64,000 bases of DNA from contig JBNKSV010000007.1 in NCBI GenBank assembly GCA_050297535.1, forward strand, positions 8,770 through 72,769, read 5' to 3'. A program made the translations under genes and the position numbers. How positions within the stretch are numbered: the stretch's first letter is position 1; every line of letters begins with the position of its first letter. Source of the stretch: JAAGZL01 sp050297535 (lineage in GTDB: Bacteria; Pseudomonadota; Gammaproteobacteria; Chromatiales; Chromatiaceae). Shown here in pieces: positions 6,910 to 15,043 of this stretch. The notes under the pieces were generated by a model. That model searched no databases, was not told the DNA's origin, and saw nothing but the letters and a program-made list of their open reading frames with translations.

Positions 6910-9297
6910 ATGCAACAAATCGGCCGCTTCAGCATAAAAAAGAAACTTGGAGAAGGCAGCCAGGGAACGGTATATCTCTGTACCGATCCTGAGCTGCAGC
7001 GTTATGTCGCCATCAAGTTGCTGGAGAGAAAGAAGGGGTTGTTGTCCGGCGAAGTGAATGAGTTCCTGGCCGAGGCGCGTAGCATCAGCCATATCCAGCA
7101 CCCGAACATCGTATCCATCTTTGACGTCGGCAAACAGGATCACAACCCCTATCTGGTATTTGAGTATGTAAAGGGGGAACTGCTCTCCGAGCGGCTGAGC
7201 CAGAAGCAGCTAAGTCTGAACCTGGCTCTGGACATCGCTGCAGGCATCCTTTCCGGAGTGGCCCAGGTACACAAAGACGGTATCGTGCACCGTGATCTGA
7301 AACCTGCCAACATCATGTTGAATGGTGACAATAAGCCCAAGATCATGGACTTTGGCATCGCCCGTATGCTCAATGCTTCCAACGATAAAGATAAATTCCT
7401 GACCGGCACCCCCAGATACATGGCCCCAGAGTACATTTCACACGGCCGGGTTAGCACGCAGATGGATATATTCGCCCTGGGGGCAATCCTGTACGAGATG
7501 GTTACCGGAAAACGCGCCTTTGCCGGCACCACCTCAAGCGAGTTGTTGGAAAACATCAAGACAAAGACTGTCCCACCGCCATCCTCAATCAACCCGGAGG
7601 TAGGAGAAAGGCTGGACGCAATAATCATGCGAGCACTGGAGAAAGACCCCAGTGCACGTTACGCCGATGCGGGAGAGATGCTAACCGCACTTCTGGAATA
7701 CCGGGAAGCGGCCGACCAGATTTCAGGCGACACGAGTTCGTCCAAAGGAACCATAGAGTTCCTTTTGCGTAGAATGCAACGCCAGAGCGACTTCCCTGCC
7801 CTATCCGAATCCATAAGGACCCTAAACAGACTGGCATCATCCGAAGAGGAGGACGCCAACCGCCTGGCCAGTGTGATTATGAGCGATTTCGCACTGGTGA
7901 ATAAGCTGCTTAAGGTAGTGAACTCTGCCTACTACAGCCGCTTTGCCGGCAAGATCGGAACCGTATCCAGAGCCATAGTGGTACTCGGAGTCAAGACCAT
8001 ACGTTCCATCGCAGCATCCCTCATCTTCTTCGAGCATATGCACAACAAGGCCCAGGCTACGCAACTAAAAAATGAAATCGCGTCGGCCATCTACAGCGCC
8101 GCCTTTGCCAGGCAGGCCGCAGAGGATGCAGGCATAGAGCATGTGGAAGAAAGTTTTCTCTGCGGCATGTTGCACAATCTGGGTAAGATACTGGTCACCT
8201 ACTATCTGCATGGCGAAAGCGAAGAGGTGGCACGCCTGGTAAATCAGCAGGGCATGCCACAAGAACAGGCAGAGAAGAAGGTACTGGGGATGTCATTCAG
8301 TGATATAGGCATCGCCATAGCAAAACAATGGAACTTCCCAAACACCATCACCAGCGGCATGCTCAAGATAGACCCTGCCAACCCAGGCGACCTAAAGGAC
8401 AGTGCTGTAAAATTGCGCTGTGTCGCCAACTTTGCCAACGAGGCCACCAGCATACTTGGCAGCGAACAGGGCCAGGACAATGACAACACCAAGGCGCTAT
8501 TAAAGCGTTATCGCAATGTCCTGGCGATTACAGAAAAGCGCTTCGACAAAATGGCAAAAGGAGCCAAAATAGAATTCAGGGAACTAAGCGGAGGACTTAT
8601 AGAAAAGGCCAAAGAAGATTCCGTAATCTATCATCTATACCAGAATAATATGGATGATACACAGGAGGATAATGCGGAAAATGCAGATCAGGACCTCACG
8701 CAAACTCTGCAGATAAATCCGGATGAGCAACCACAACCCAAGGTGCAGATTGCCCAACCGAAGATCGAGCAAGATATTGATAACGCGGAGACTATACTTA
8801 CCGAAGGGTTACAGGAGATCACCAGCATGTTGCTGGAAGATCAGGCCAACCTCGGCCAGGTATTCAATGTAGTCATAGAAACCATCTACCGCGCCTTTGC
8901 TTACGACCACGTAATCCTCGTACTACAAGACAGGAGCAAAAATGAGTATTGCGCCAAGATGGGATTTGGTGCTGGCGTGGATGACCTTATTCCCAGATTC
9001 CGTTTCCCGACGGCATTCAGCACAAATGTATTCCACGCGGCAGTGCGCAACGATGTTGATCTCTACATAGAAGACGCATTCGACAAGAAGATACGCAGCA
9101 ACATTCCAGATTGGTATAAGAAGATCTTGAGTTCCGGGTCCTTCTTCATCTTCCCCTTAGTGGTCAACCAACGCCCATTGGGACTTATCTACGCAGACCA
9201 CGCTAAACCCAAGGGGGTACACCTAAGTAAGAAACAGCTGAATCTGGTTAAGGCCCTGCGCAATCAGTTGATACTGGCTATAAAATCCAGGGCATGA
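6910..9297 (+). CDS. Ser/Thr protein kinase - HDOD - GAF fusion protein
   Basis: A 795-residue cytoplasmic signalling protein. Residues about 6-265 form a Hanks-type kinase: glycine loop GEGSQG, VAIK Lys36, HRDLKPAN with Asp129, DFG 147-149 and APEY, so the catalytic residues are intact. Residues about 285-500 form an HDOD domain (FPALSESIRTLNRLAS, VNSAYYS, AIVVLGVKTIR). After an acidic linker, residues about 630-790 resemble a GAF domain ending in PLGLIYADHAKPKG. HDOD domains are HD-like modules linked to second-messenger and stress signalling; GAF domains bind small ligands. No membrane segment is present. Kinase targets are unknown, and no phosphatase or FHA partner is nearby. It stands alone between repeats. 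Confidence 0.88.
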   Translation: MQQIGRFSIKKKLGEGSQGTVYLCTDPELQRYVAIKLLERKKGLLSGEVNEFLAEARSISHIQHPNIVSIFDVGKQDHNPYLVFEYVKGELLSERLSQKQLSLNLALDIAAGILSGVAQVHKDGIVHRDLKPANIMLNGDNKPKIMDFGIARMLNASNDKDKFLTGTPRYMAPEYISHGRVSTQMDIFALGAILYEMVTGKRAFAGTTSSELLENIKTKTVPPPSSINPEVGERLDAIIMRALEKDPSARYADAGEMLTALLEYREAADQISGDTSSSKGTIEFLLRRMQRQSDFPALSESIRTLNRLASSEEEDANRLASVIMSDFALVNKLLKVVNSAYYSRFAGKIGTVSRAIVVLGVKTIRSIAASLIFFEHMHNKAQATQLKNEIASAIYSAAFARQAAEDAGIEHVEESFLCGMLHNLGKILVTYYLHGESEEVARLVNQQGMPQEQAEKKVLGMSFSDIGIAIAKQWNFPNTITSGMLKIDPANPGDLKDSAVKLRCVANFANEATSILGSEQGQDNDNTKALLKRYRNVLAITEKRFDKMAKGAKIEFRELSGGLIEKAKEDSVIYHLYQNNMDDTQEDNAENADQDLTQTLQINPDEQPQPKVQIAQPKIEQDIDNAETILTEGLQEITSMLLEDQANLGQVFNVVIETIYRAFAYDHVILVLQDRSKNEYCAKMGFGAGVDDLIPRFRFPTAFSTNVFHAAVRNDVDLYIEDAFDKKIRSNIPDWYKKILSSGSFFIFPLVVNQRPLGLIYADHAKPKGVHLSKKQLNLVKALRNQLILAIKSRA

Positions 9298-9305
9298 TTC
9301 TGTTT

Positions 9306-9377
9306 GTAGGAGCCAGCTCCTGCGGGCAATGGCAACCTGTTTCAATCCCGTAATCGCCTATAGGTGTGGGTTCCTAC
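9306..9377. repeat. Second copy of the GTAGGAGCC-bounded repeat
   Basis: GTAGGAGCC (9306-9314) and GGTTCCTAC (9369-9377) form imperfect inverted ends around a 54-base core that contains TGCGGGCAATGG, similar to the core of the 6717-6830 element. It sits in the convergent gap between the kinase gene and the LAB_N gene, where it could also act as a bidirectional stop. Confidence 0.5.
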
Positions 9378-9384
9378 AGTCTAG

Positions 9385-9693
9385 CTATTCGATGCCTTGC
9401 CTGGCCTTATGCGTAATATCCAAATACAGATTATAGATGGCGATACCGGCTGGGAACGCATTGGATAATATCCCCACGGAATCATTCTTCCCGAATATAA
9501 AATAGGTCAGCAACAACAAACTTCCAGCCAAACTCATCAACCAGAAGGCGACAGGAAAGGTGGGTTTTTTTTCTTTAGTAGAAGATATAAGTTGCACAAA
9601 CCATCTACCGGCAAACAGAAGAACTCCGGTGTAACCAACGATCTTCCACGGCGTAACCGCTGCACCCAGGAACTCAAACAACACCTCGTTCAT
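9385..9693 (-). CDS. Lipid A biosynthesis N-terminal-like membrane protein (LAB_N domain)
   Basis: A 102-residue integral membrane protein with three predicted helices. The pattern WKIVGYTGVLLFAGRWFVQ...PVAFWLMSLAGSLLLLTYF...GILSNAFPAGIAIYNLYL matches the small LAB_N domain found at the N-terminus of some lipid A disaccharide synthases and as stand-alone proteins beside GT2 and PMT glycosyltransferases. It overlaps the upstream GT2 gene by four bases (ATGA), implying coupled translation. Its likely job is as an accessory subunit or flippase in polyprenyl-phosphate sugar transfer to the outer leaflet; this is inference from context. Confidence 0.8.
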   Translation of the reverse strand: MNEVLFEFLGAAVTPWKIVGYTGVLLFAGRWFVQLISSTKEKKPTFPVAFWLMSLAGSLLLLTYFIFGKNDSVGILSNAFPAGIAIYNLYLDITHKARQGIE

Positions 9694-10424
9694 GTATCAT
9701 CTCCCTCGCACTCTTCAACCGTGGTTATCCGTGCCCTTCTCTGCAACCAACGCACACCAAAGATATCCACTATCCCAACCCACAGTCTGTTGTGTAGACC
9801 ATACTTGGAGACACCAGCCATCCTATGTCGGTGATGTACCTCCACAGATACGGTCTTACCGCCATTACGCTGGATAAGTGCTGGCAAAAACCGGTGCATG
9901 TGATCAAAGTATGGGAGCTCCAAAAATGCCGCACGGGAAAACAGTTTGAGTCCGCAGCCGGTATCCGGCGTATCATCCTGCAACAAGCCTGCACGCACTC
10001 GATTGGCAATGCGGGATGAGACCTTCTTCATCCAGCTATCCTGACGCTTCTTGCGATAACCGGCCACCATCTGCAGATTTTCATCCTTGGAACTGGCCTT
10101 CAGCATCTCCATCATGGCCGGGATATCGGCCGGATCATTCTGACCATCGCCATCCAGGGTCGCGATCCACTCTGATCTGGCAGCCTTGACCCCGTTACGT
10201 ACAGCGGTGCTCTGACCACTGTTACGCCCATGCCGCAGATGCCTAAACTGCGGGTACTCCCGGCGCAGGTTCTTCAATACAAGCGCAGATTCATCGCTAC
10301 TGCAGTCATCGACAAATATGACCTCATACTCATACTTCCCATCCAGGGCTGAACGAATCTCATCGGCCAGGATGGGAATATTCTCGGACTCATTGAACAC
10401 CGGTATTACTATAGAAAGATCCAT
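9690..10424 (-). CDS. GT2 polyprenyl-phosphate glycosyltransferase (DPM1/ArnC-like)
   Basis: A 244-residue GT-A fold enzyme starting MDLSIVIPVFNESENIP. Nucleotide-sugar and metal motifs VDDCSSDES and LDGDGQNDP are present, then the acceptor-side block DTPDTGCGLKLFSR typical of dolichol/undecaprenyl-phosphate mannosyltransferase-like proteins. There are no C-terminal membrane helices, unlike ArnC, so membrane contact may come from the coupled LAB_N protein. It starts two bases after the ArnT-like stop codon. The in-frame extension upstream to 10496 overlaps the previous gene and is rejected. Sugar identity cannot be read from sequence. Confidence 0.88.
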   Translation of the reverse strand: MDLSIVIPVFNESENIPILADEIRSALDGKYEYEVIFVDDCSSDESALVLKNLRREYPQFRHLRHGRNSGQSTAVRNGVKAARSEWIATLDGDGQNDPADIPAMMEMLKASSKDENLQMVAGYRKKRQDSWMKKVSSRIANRVRAGLLQDDTPDTGCGLKLFSRAAFLELPYFDHMHRFLPALIQRNGGKTVSVEVHHRHRMAGVSKYGLHNRLWVGIVDIFGVRWLQRRARITTVEECEGDDT

Positions 10425-10426
10425 TT

Positions 10427-12166
10427 TTATCTCGTTATCTTGCTGTTTGTAGCTGACCCGGGGAACAGGGTCATGTAATAGTAATCTATATGCCACTGCA
10501 CCCTCTTTCTGTCAGTAGAGAGTAATTTATCATTCAACGGGCCGTTCTCCGTCAGTAGCACCCAGGAAGATGGCTGCTGCAATATTCTGTCGTACAATTT
10601 TTCGCGTGGCTCCAACTGTATATCCCTTTGCAGATACCAGCGTACTGCATGTTCATAGCCACTGCCACCGCCATATATTACAGCGTCTTTTGGCACCATA
10701 TCCGCAATCGTCTCAGCCGCCACCCTTGGACTCAACTGCTGTTTCAAAACTGGCCTTATTGACACGGCGAAGGGCCACACCAACCCCCAAATCATCACAG
10801 CCAGCCCGAATACCAACAGATACCTATTCCGTTTTACGCTACCAAACACAGCTAGCGACGCGGAGATAATAACCACTATAACCACAACCGCCACCTGTAC
10901 CGGATATTGCAAAAGCAGATCCAGTACCGCCGTCAACTGACTGGCTCCGCCCCGGTTCCGCCCCTTATATAACCACTGCACAACCCAATCCGTATCTGTG
11001 TACACACCAGCGATCAGCAGGGCCAAAACGGTCGCGAGCAACAGGGCTGCTACCGAGGATATAATCAGTACCCGACTATGACGCCCGCTGATAGCCTCGC
11101 CAACCTTATCCCAGTAAAACCCCATGACCAGCGCAAAGGGTGGCATGAGAGGCAACAGATAGCGCGCCGCCTTTTTTCCTCCCAGGCTAAATAGAATAAA
11201 ACCGCCCACAAACCAAATCAGCATGGACTTAATACCGGCGCCACCATCTTTTCTCGCGGCACTTATCCCTATAAACAATGCTGCTGGCAGAAACAGTGAC
11301 CAGGGGAAGACACCGATCAGGATATGCGGCAGATAATATGTTATGGGCTGGCCGCCCTTAGCAACCGCATTGCTGCTCCCTTCCCACCATTGGGTCAACT
11401 GGCCGAAGAGAAAATTACTAACCAGCCCTGGAGGACCGGTTATCACCAGCAAGACGTACCAGGAAAGGGCCAGGGCAAGAAAGAGCAAGACACCTTTGAT
11501 CGGAACATACGTACGCCAATCCTGCCTATTTGGGCTGCTAAGCAACAGGATAAGTGCAACCACCGCGGGGAACAATGCCCCAACCGGACCTTTGGTCAGA
11601 ACGGCCAAGGCGCTCAACGCATAGAAACCGTACAGCCATCTCGTATATCTATCGTCATTAATTGCCATCCAGAAACAATAGACAGATGAGAGAATCAGAA
11701 AACTGAAAAAGCCATCCATCCTGGCCGCCGAACTGTTCTCTAAAAACAGGATAGAGGTTGACAATACCAGCGCGGAAAAAACTGCCGCCCTGAGGCCAAA
11801 CATCTGACGACCTAGCAAAAACACCATCCAGATAGAACCAAAGGCTGACAAGACAGAGGTGATGCGCACAGACCAGTTCTGCCAGTCAAAAGGTGCGCCG
11901 GTAACAATAAGCATCCAGTGGTACAAAGGAGGCTTGGTCATGGTCTCGGCAGAGACTTCATGGTTCAGTGATGGCAGGACAAAGTTTCCCCGTTCCAGCA
12001 TCTCACGCGCGATCTCAGCGGCCCGAGCCTCCCCGGCGCTTATCAGGTCCGAACCCATGTTAGACAGGAAATAGACCAGACTGAACAGGACGGTTAGGCC
12101 CAGTAATATCAGTTGGATCAACCAGTCCCTATTTATTCTCTCTCCACCTAGCATCCCCAAACACAT
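10427..12166 (-). CDS. ArnT/PMT-family membrane glycosyltransferase
   Basis: A polytopic GT83/GT39-type glycosyltransferase of up to 579 residues with about twelve membrane helices and a C-terminal periplasmic part. The first periplasmic loop SAGEARAAEIAREMLERGNF and the following VSAETMTKPPLYHW are typical of ArnT-like lipid A glycosyltransferases. With the downstream GT2 and LAB_N genes it forms a complete charge-and-transfer cassette: GT2 loads a sugar on undecaprenyl phosphate, and this enzyme transfers it in the periplasm, perhaps to lipid A. The start is uncertain: ATG 12166 has GAGGG directly abutting it, while TTG 12160 and ATG 12154 are alternatives with better spacing. Confidence 0.87.
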   Translation of the reverse strand: MCLGMLGGERINRDWLIQLILLGLTVLFSLVYFLSNMGSDLISAGEARAAEIAREMLERGNFVLPSLNHEVSAETMTKPPLYHWMLIVTGAPFDWQNWSVRITSVLSAFGSIWMVFLLGRQMFGLRAAVFSALVLSTSILFLENSSAARMDGFFSFLILSSVYCFWMAINDDRYTRWLYGFYALSALAVLTKGPVGALFPAVVALILLLSSPNRQDWRTYVPIKGVLLFLALALSWYVLLVITGPPGLVSNFLFGQLTQWWEGSSNAVAKGGQPITYYLPHILIGVFPWSLFLPAALFIGISAARKDGGAGIKSMLIWFVGGFILFSLGGKKAARYLLPLMPPFALVMGFYWDKVGEAISGRHSRVLIISSVAALLLATVLALLIAGVYTDTDWVVQWLYKGRNRGGASQLTAVLDLLLQYPVQVAVVVIVVIISASLAVFGSVKRNRYLLVFGLAVMIWGLVWPFAVSIRPVLKQQLSPRVAAETIADMVPKDAVIYGGGSGYEHAVRWYLQRDIQLEPREKLYDRILQQPSSWVLLTENGPLNDKLLSTDRKRVQWHIDYYYMTLFPGSATNSKITR

Positions 12167-12208
12167 CCCTCAAAGCATAGAACCTTAACGTAGCGTTTCT
12201 GAACGGTG

Positions 12209-12241
12209 CATCTCTTCGCGGCGATAACAGCCGCTGAGATG
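12209..12241 (-). other. Intercistronic hairpin between tsaB and the ArnT-like gene
   Basis: CATCTC (12209-12214) and GCGGC (12218-12222) pair with GCCGC (12230-12234) and GAGATG (12236-12241), giving a two-part stem with a seven-base loop. No T-run follows on either strand, so it is not a standard intrinsic terminator. It could stabilise the tsaB message end. Confidence 0.35.
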
Positions 12242-12251
12242 TCAGTTATTA

Positions 12252-12950
12252 TTATCCGAACAGTTGCGCATTAACCGGCCTCTTGGCCACATCATCCCTT
12301 AGATATTGCGGCAACGCCTCCTCCGCGGAGACGGCATCACCCTGCGCCAAACCATATACCCCCAACAACGCCACATCCTGGGCGCTGCAATACAGATCAG
12401 AGGTGACTGACTCCAAAACATCCGCCATCAATGCGGACAATTCATCACCATAGGTACCCCAACCGCTGCCCACGCCATGCCAGCCATCACCTTCAGGTAG
12501 GGTAACCACGGATGCGGACGCGATCTCATCTGAAAATACGGCCCCCATCAAACCAGAATCCTGTAGCCTATAACAGCCCCAGTAGAGCTCCCGCATGCGG
12601 GCATCGAATGCCGGAAGCACCTTGGTATAACCAGACCGGCGATAATGACCCTGGGCCAGGGCGGCCAAGGTGGAAACGCGTACCACCGGCAAATCCGCCC
12701 CGAACGCTACCCCCTGGGCCACACCAGCTGCAATGCGTACCCCGGTAAAAGACCCAGGACCGCAACCAAACGCCAATCCGTCGAGTTGTGTTGGCTTCAG
12801 AGCGGCCTCCTGCAACAGATCCTCCAGCATAGCCATGATAAGCTCACTATGCTTGCGCGGCTGCACCTCGTAGCGCAGCGCTATCTCCCCGTCGATTAGA
12901 AGGGCGGCAGAACAGGCCTCGGCGGCAGTTTCTATGGCTAATAGTTTCAT
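12252..12950 (-). CDS. tsaB: tRNA threonylcarbamoyladenosine biosynthesis protein TsaB
   Basis: A 232-residue ASKHA-fold protein that partners TsaD and TsaE in making t6A37 on ANN-decoding tRNAs. Recognised from the N-terminus KLLAIETAAEACSAALL, the HSELIMAMLEDLL block and the signature GLAFGCGPGSFTGVRIAAG. Length matches the family. Two further t6A-related genes occur in this window (mtaB at 31.7 kb and tcdA at 34.8 kb), acting on other or later steps. No strong Shine-Dalgarno is visible before ATG 12950. Confidence 0.95.
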   Translation of the reverse strand: MKLLAIETAAEACSAALLIDGEIALRYEVQPRKHSELIMAMLEDLLQEAALKPTQLDGLAFGCGPGSFTGVRIAAGVAQGVAFGADLPVVRVSTLAALAQGHYRRSGYTKVLPAFDARMRELYWGCYRLQDSGLMGAVFSDEIASASVVTLPEGDGWHGVGSGWGTYGDELSALMADVLESVTSDLYCSAQDVALLGVYGLAQGDAVSAEEALPQYLRDDVAKRPVNAQLFG

Positions 12951-13037
12951 GGGTAGTGATTATATATGGGTTTGGCCAAGAAGTATCAGGTGCGTATTAT
13001 TGCTATAAGCTGAGGAGCATCAATGCGTTACAATCGC

Positions 13038-13057
13038 GAATCAAAAACTATTGATTC
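13038..13057. promoter_or_regulatory. Perfect 20-bp palindrome upstream of the cytochrome b/c operon
   Basis: GAATCAA (13038-13044), six-base spacer, TTGATTC (13051-13057): a perfect 7+7 inverted repeat 75 bases before the cytochrome b start. Size and symmetry suit a dimeric regulator. The half-sites are those of an FNR box in reversed order (ATCAA-N6-TTGAT instead of TTGAT-N4-ATCAA), so it is not a standard FNR site. Confidence 0.4.
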
Positions 13058-13132
13058 AAATATTCAGCTTCATTTCATACAAGCCTGTTAGCATCCTTCA
13101 TCAAATGCACACGGCCACCAACTAATTTAACG

Positions 13133-13711
13133 ATGGAAAGATCACTAACCCGCAAAGAGATTATTCCCTTTATTCTTATTTTGGGATCGCTATTTCTCGC
13201 AACCATTATTACAGATGCCCTATTGCACCTGCTGGGTCTGACCTGGATCGGACGTTGGCTGGGGATACCAGGCAGCATACTGATCCTGCTATCTTTCTTA
13301 TACTCCCTGCGTAAACGCAAGAAGATCAGTTTCGGCAACCCCAAAACACTCCTTGCCCTGCATGAGGTCATGGCTTGGACCGGCTGCCTAATGATCCTGA
13401 TACACGCCGGCATCCATATCTACACCATACTGCCGTGGCTGGCGCTGGCGGCCATGCTGATTAACATCATCAGCGGCATGACCGGAAAATATTTACTGGA
13501 TCGCTCCCGCCGCTTTCTGGCCGACAAGAAGGCATTCTACCTCCAGAATGGTTTATCCAAAGAAGATGCGGAACGTGAGATGTTCTGGGACGCCACCACC
13601 TACGATCTGATGAAGAAGTGGCGAACGGTGCATATTCCGATCACGCTAGCCTTCGTCGGTCTCAGTCTCACCCACATCATTAGCATCCTTATCTTCTGGC
13701 AGTGGAAATGA
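13133..13711 (+). CDS. Diheme cytochrome b-like membrane protein
   Basis: A 192-residue inner-membrane protein with four to five helices (about 11-33, 42-60, 73-96, 100-116, 166-189). His77 and His91 in one helix and His167 and His181 in another are each 14 residues apart, the classic bis-histidine arrangement for two stacked b hemes seen in cytochrome b and ferric-reductase-like proteins. His32 and His95 are extra. It has no flavin or NAD domain. Its stop overlaps the start of the octaheme cytochrome c (ATGA), so the two are coupled. Likely role: quinol oxidation and electron transfer to the periplasmic multiheme partner. Family naming is uncertain. Confidence 0.72.
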   Translation: MERSLTRKEIIPFILILGSLFLATIITDALLHLLGLTWIGRWLGIPGSILILLSFLYSLRKRKKISFGNPKTLLALHEVMAWTGCLMILIHAGIHIYTILPWLALAAMLINIISGMTGKYLLDRSRRFLADKKAFYLQNGLSKEDAEREMFWDATTYDLMKKWRTVHIPITLAFVGLSLTHIISILIFWQWK

Positions 13712-14484
13712 AATACAAAATCACTACTATTTTCGTTGCGATAGTTTTGGCCACATTGGTATGGCTGACCATCAGCCATCCTGAAACCATGATCAGCCCG
13801 GGAAAACCGATAGACGCCCATGCCGAAGTAGCCAGTGACTGCTTTGCCTGCCACACATCTTTTCTGGGTAGCACTCCAGGCAAGTGTATTGAGTGCCATA
13901 AGGTGGATGAGATCGGGATAAGGACCACCCAGGGACTGCCCGTAGACAAAGAAGACAAAAACGCGGCCTTCCATCAACAGCTGATCGAAGAGGACTGTGT
14001 CGCCTGCCACAGCGAACATAAAGGCGTACAACCATTCCGACCCATCGGCCAATTCTCACATCAACTGGTTAAACCAAACCTTATAGAGGAGTGTAACGAC
14101 TGTCACACCAATCCTGGCGACTCACTCCACCGCCAGATCACCGGAAAATGCAGTACCTGCCATTCGCAAGAGCGCTGGACACCGGCGACATTCGACCATA
14201 ACGAATACTTCCGTTTCGACAAGCACCATCGAACCGAATGCGAGACCTGTCACGTCGACAATAACTATGACAACTACACCTGTTACGGCTGTCATGAACA
14301 CTCTCGCTCCAAGATCCGGCATGAGCATGCGGAGGAAGGTATCCGCGACTACGAACAGTGCACCGAATGCCATCGCAGTGGAAACGAACACGAAGCGAAG
14401 CGCATATGGAAATCTAAGAGACGGAAATCAAGTGGATATATGTTTGAATCAGAGCATCACGAAGATGATGATGACGATGATTGA
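13708..14484 (+). CDS. Octaheme c-type cytochrome (cytochrome c3/c7-like), membrane-anchored
   Basis: A 258-residue protein with one N-terminal membrane anchor (residues 4-22) and eight CxxCH heme sites at residues 45, 60, 97, 129, 148, 178, 192 and 218. Additional His residues (for example 89, 104, 118, 164, 173) could provide bis-His ligation, giving low-potential hemes. The C-terminus is a poly-acidic tail of six Asp. Sites arranged as repeated pairs recall class III/c7 cytochromes. The ATG at 13708 overlaps the cytochrome b stop; a GTG six bases upstream is less likely. With its partner it forms a 2b+8c electron conduit. No biogenesis genes or outer-membrane porin are nearby. Confidence 0.87.
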   Translation: MKYKITTIFVAIVLATLVWLTISHPETMISPGKPIDAHAEVASDCFACHTSFLGSTPGKCIECHKVDEIGIRTTQGLPVDKEDKNAAFHQQLIEEDCVACHSEHKGVQPFRPIGQFSHQLVKPNLIEECNDCHTNPGDSLHRQITGKCSTCHSQERWTPATFDHNEYFRFDKHHRTECETCHVDNNYDNYTCYGCHEHSRSKIRHEHAEEGIRDYEQCTECHRSGNEHEAKRIWKSKRRKSSGYMFESEHHEDDDDDD

Positions 14485-14512
14485 TATTCGATAATAGATT
14501 TGGAGAGCATGT

Positions 14513-14535
14513 ATCCCGCGATCAAGTCGCGGGAT
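14513..14535. terminator. Palindrome between convergent cytochrome c and rhodanese genes
   Basis: Perfect inverted repeat ATCCCGCGA-TCAAG-TCGCGGGAT at 14513-14535, in the 60-base convergent gap. The stem is GC-rich but lacks a T-run on either strand, so it is a weak bidirectional terminator or a REP-type fragment. Confidence 0.4.
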
Positions 14536-14544
14536 GACGCAACA

Positions 14545-15024
14545 TCAGTATACCCACCCCTCAGGCTTGTACTGATCCGGCAACAGCTTGGTAGTGAAGA
14601 ACTCATCCGCCTCTTCCAGATCCACATCATTGCCATCTATATCTTCCAACGGCTGATCGTAGTCCTTCCACCCACGTACCCCGGTCTTGAGGGATACCAC
14701 GTTCTTGAACCCCAGAATATGCATGGAGTAAACCGCCAGAAGGCTTCTATGGCCGGAGCGGCACACCACCACAATCTCTCGATCTCTGGATTGCACCAGC
14801 TCCGGTTCGGTCTCGTCGTATTCCCAGTCACATGCTGATTCGAGTATCCCGCGTGGAACTGAGAGCGATCCCGGGATATGCATGGTATTGAACTCATGGG
14901 TCTCACGCACGTCGAGGATGAGCAGGTCCGGATTCTCCTGCAGGCGCTCTTCCAGATCCCAGGGCATGATCTCTTTGACGTCCTTCAGTAGGGTGTCCTT
15001 GACCAGGTCAATAAATCTATTCAT
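14545..15024 (-). CDS. Rhodanese-like sulfurtransferase domain protein
   Basis: A 159-residue single-domain rhodanese without a signal peptide. Seen: LLILDVRETHEFNTMHIPGSLSVP and the active-site loop VVCRSGHRS with the persulfide-carrying Cys. The loop and the ordered flanks suggest an active sulfur transferase; the substrate is not predictable. It lies 19 bases downstream of the ABC permease on the same strand and may share its transcript, although a functional link is not obvious. Elsewhere in the window an ETHE1-type persulfide dioxygenase could use a related substrate pool. Confidence 0.88.
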   Translation of the reverse strand: MNRFIDLVKDTLLKDVKEIMPWDLEERLQENPDLLILDVRETHEFNTMHIPGSLSVPRGILESACDWEYDETEPELVQSRDREIVVVCRSGHRSLLAVYSMHILGFKNVVSLKTGVRGWKDYDQPLEDIDGNDVDLEEADEFFTTKLLPDQYKPEGWVY

Positions 15025-15043
15025 GTCTGTTTACCTTTAACCT

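Noticed and set aside
12209..12241. Hairpin after tsaB as an intrinsic terminator
   Set aside because: No T-run on either strand; kept only as an unassigned structure.
13702..13710. GTG start for the octaheme cytochrome six bases before the ATG
   Set aside because: The ATG overlaps the upstream stop as ATGA, the common coupling form, and gives a cleaner signal anchor.
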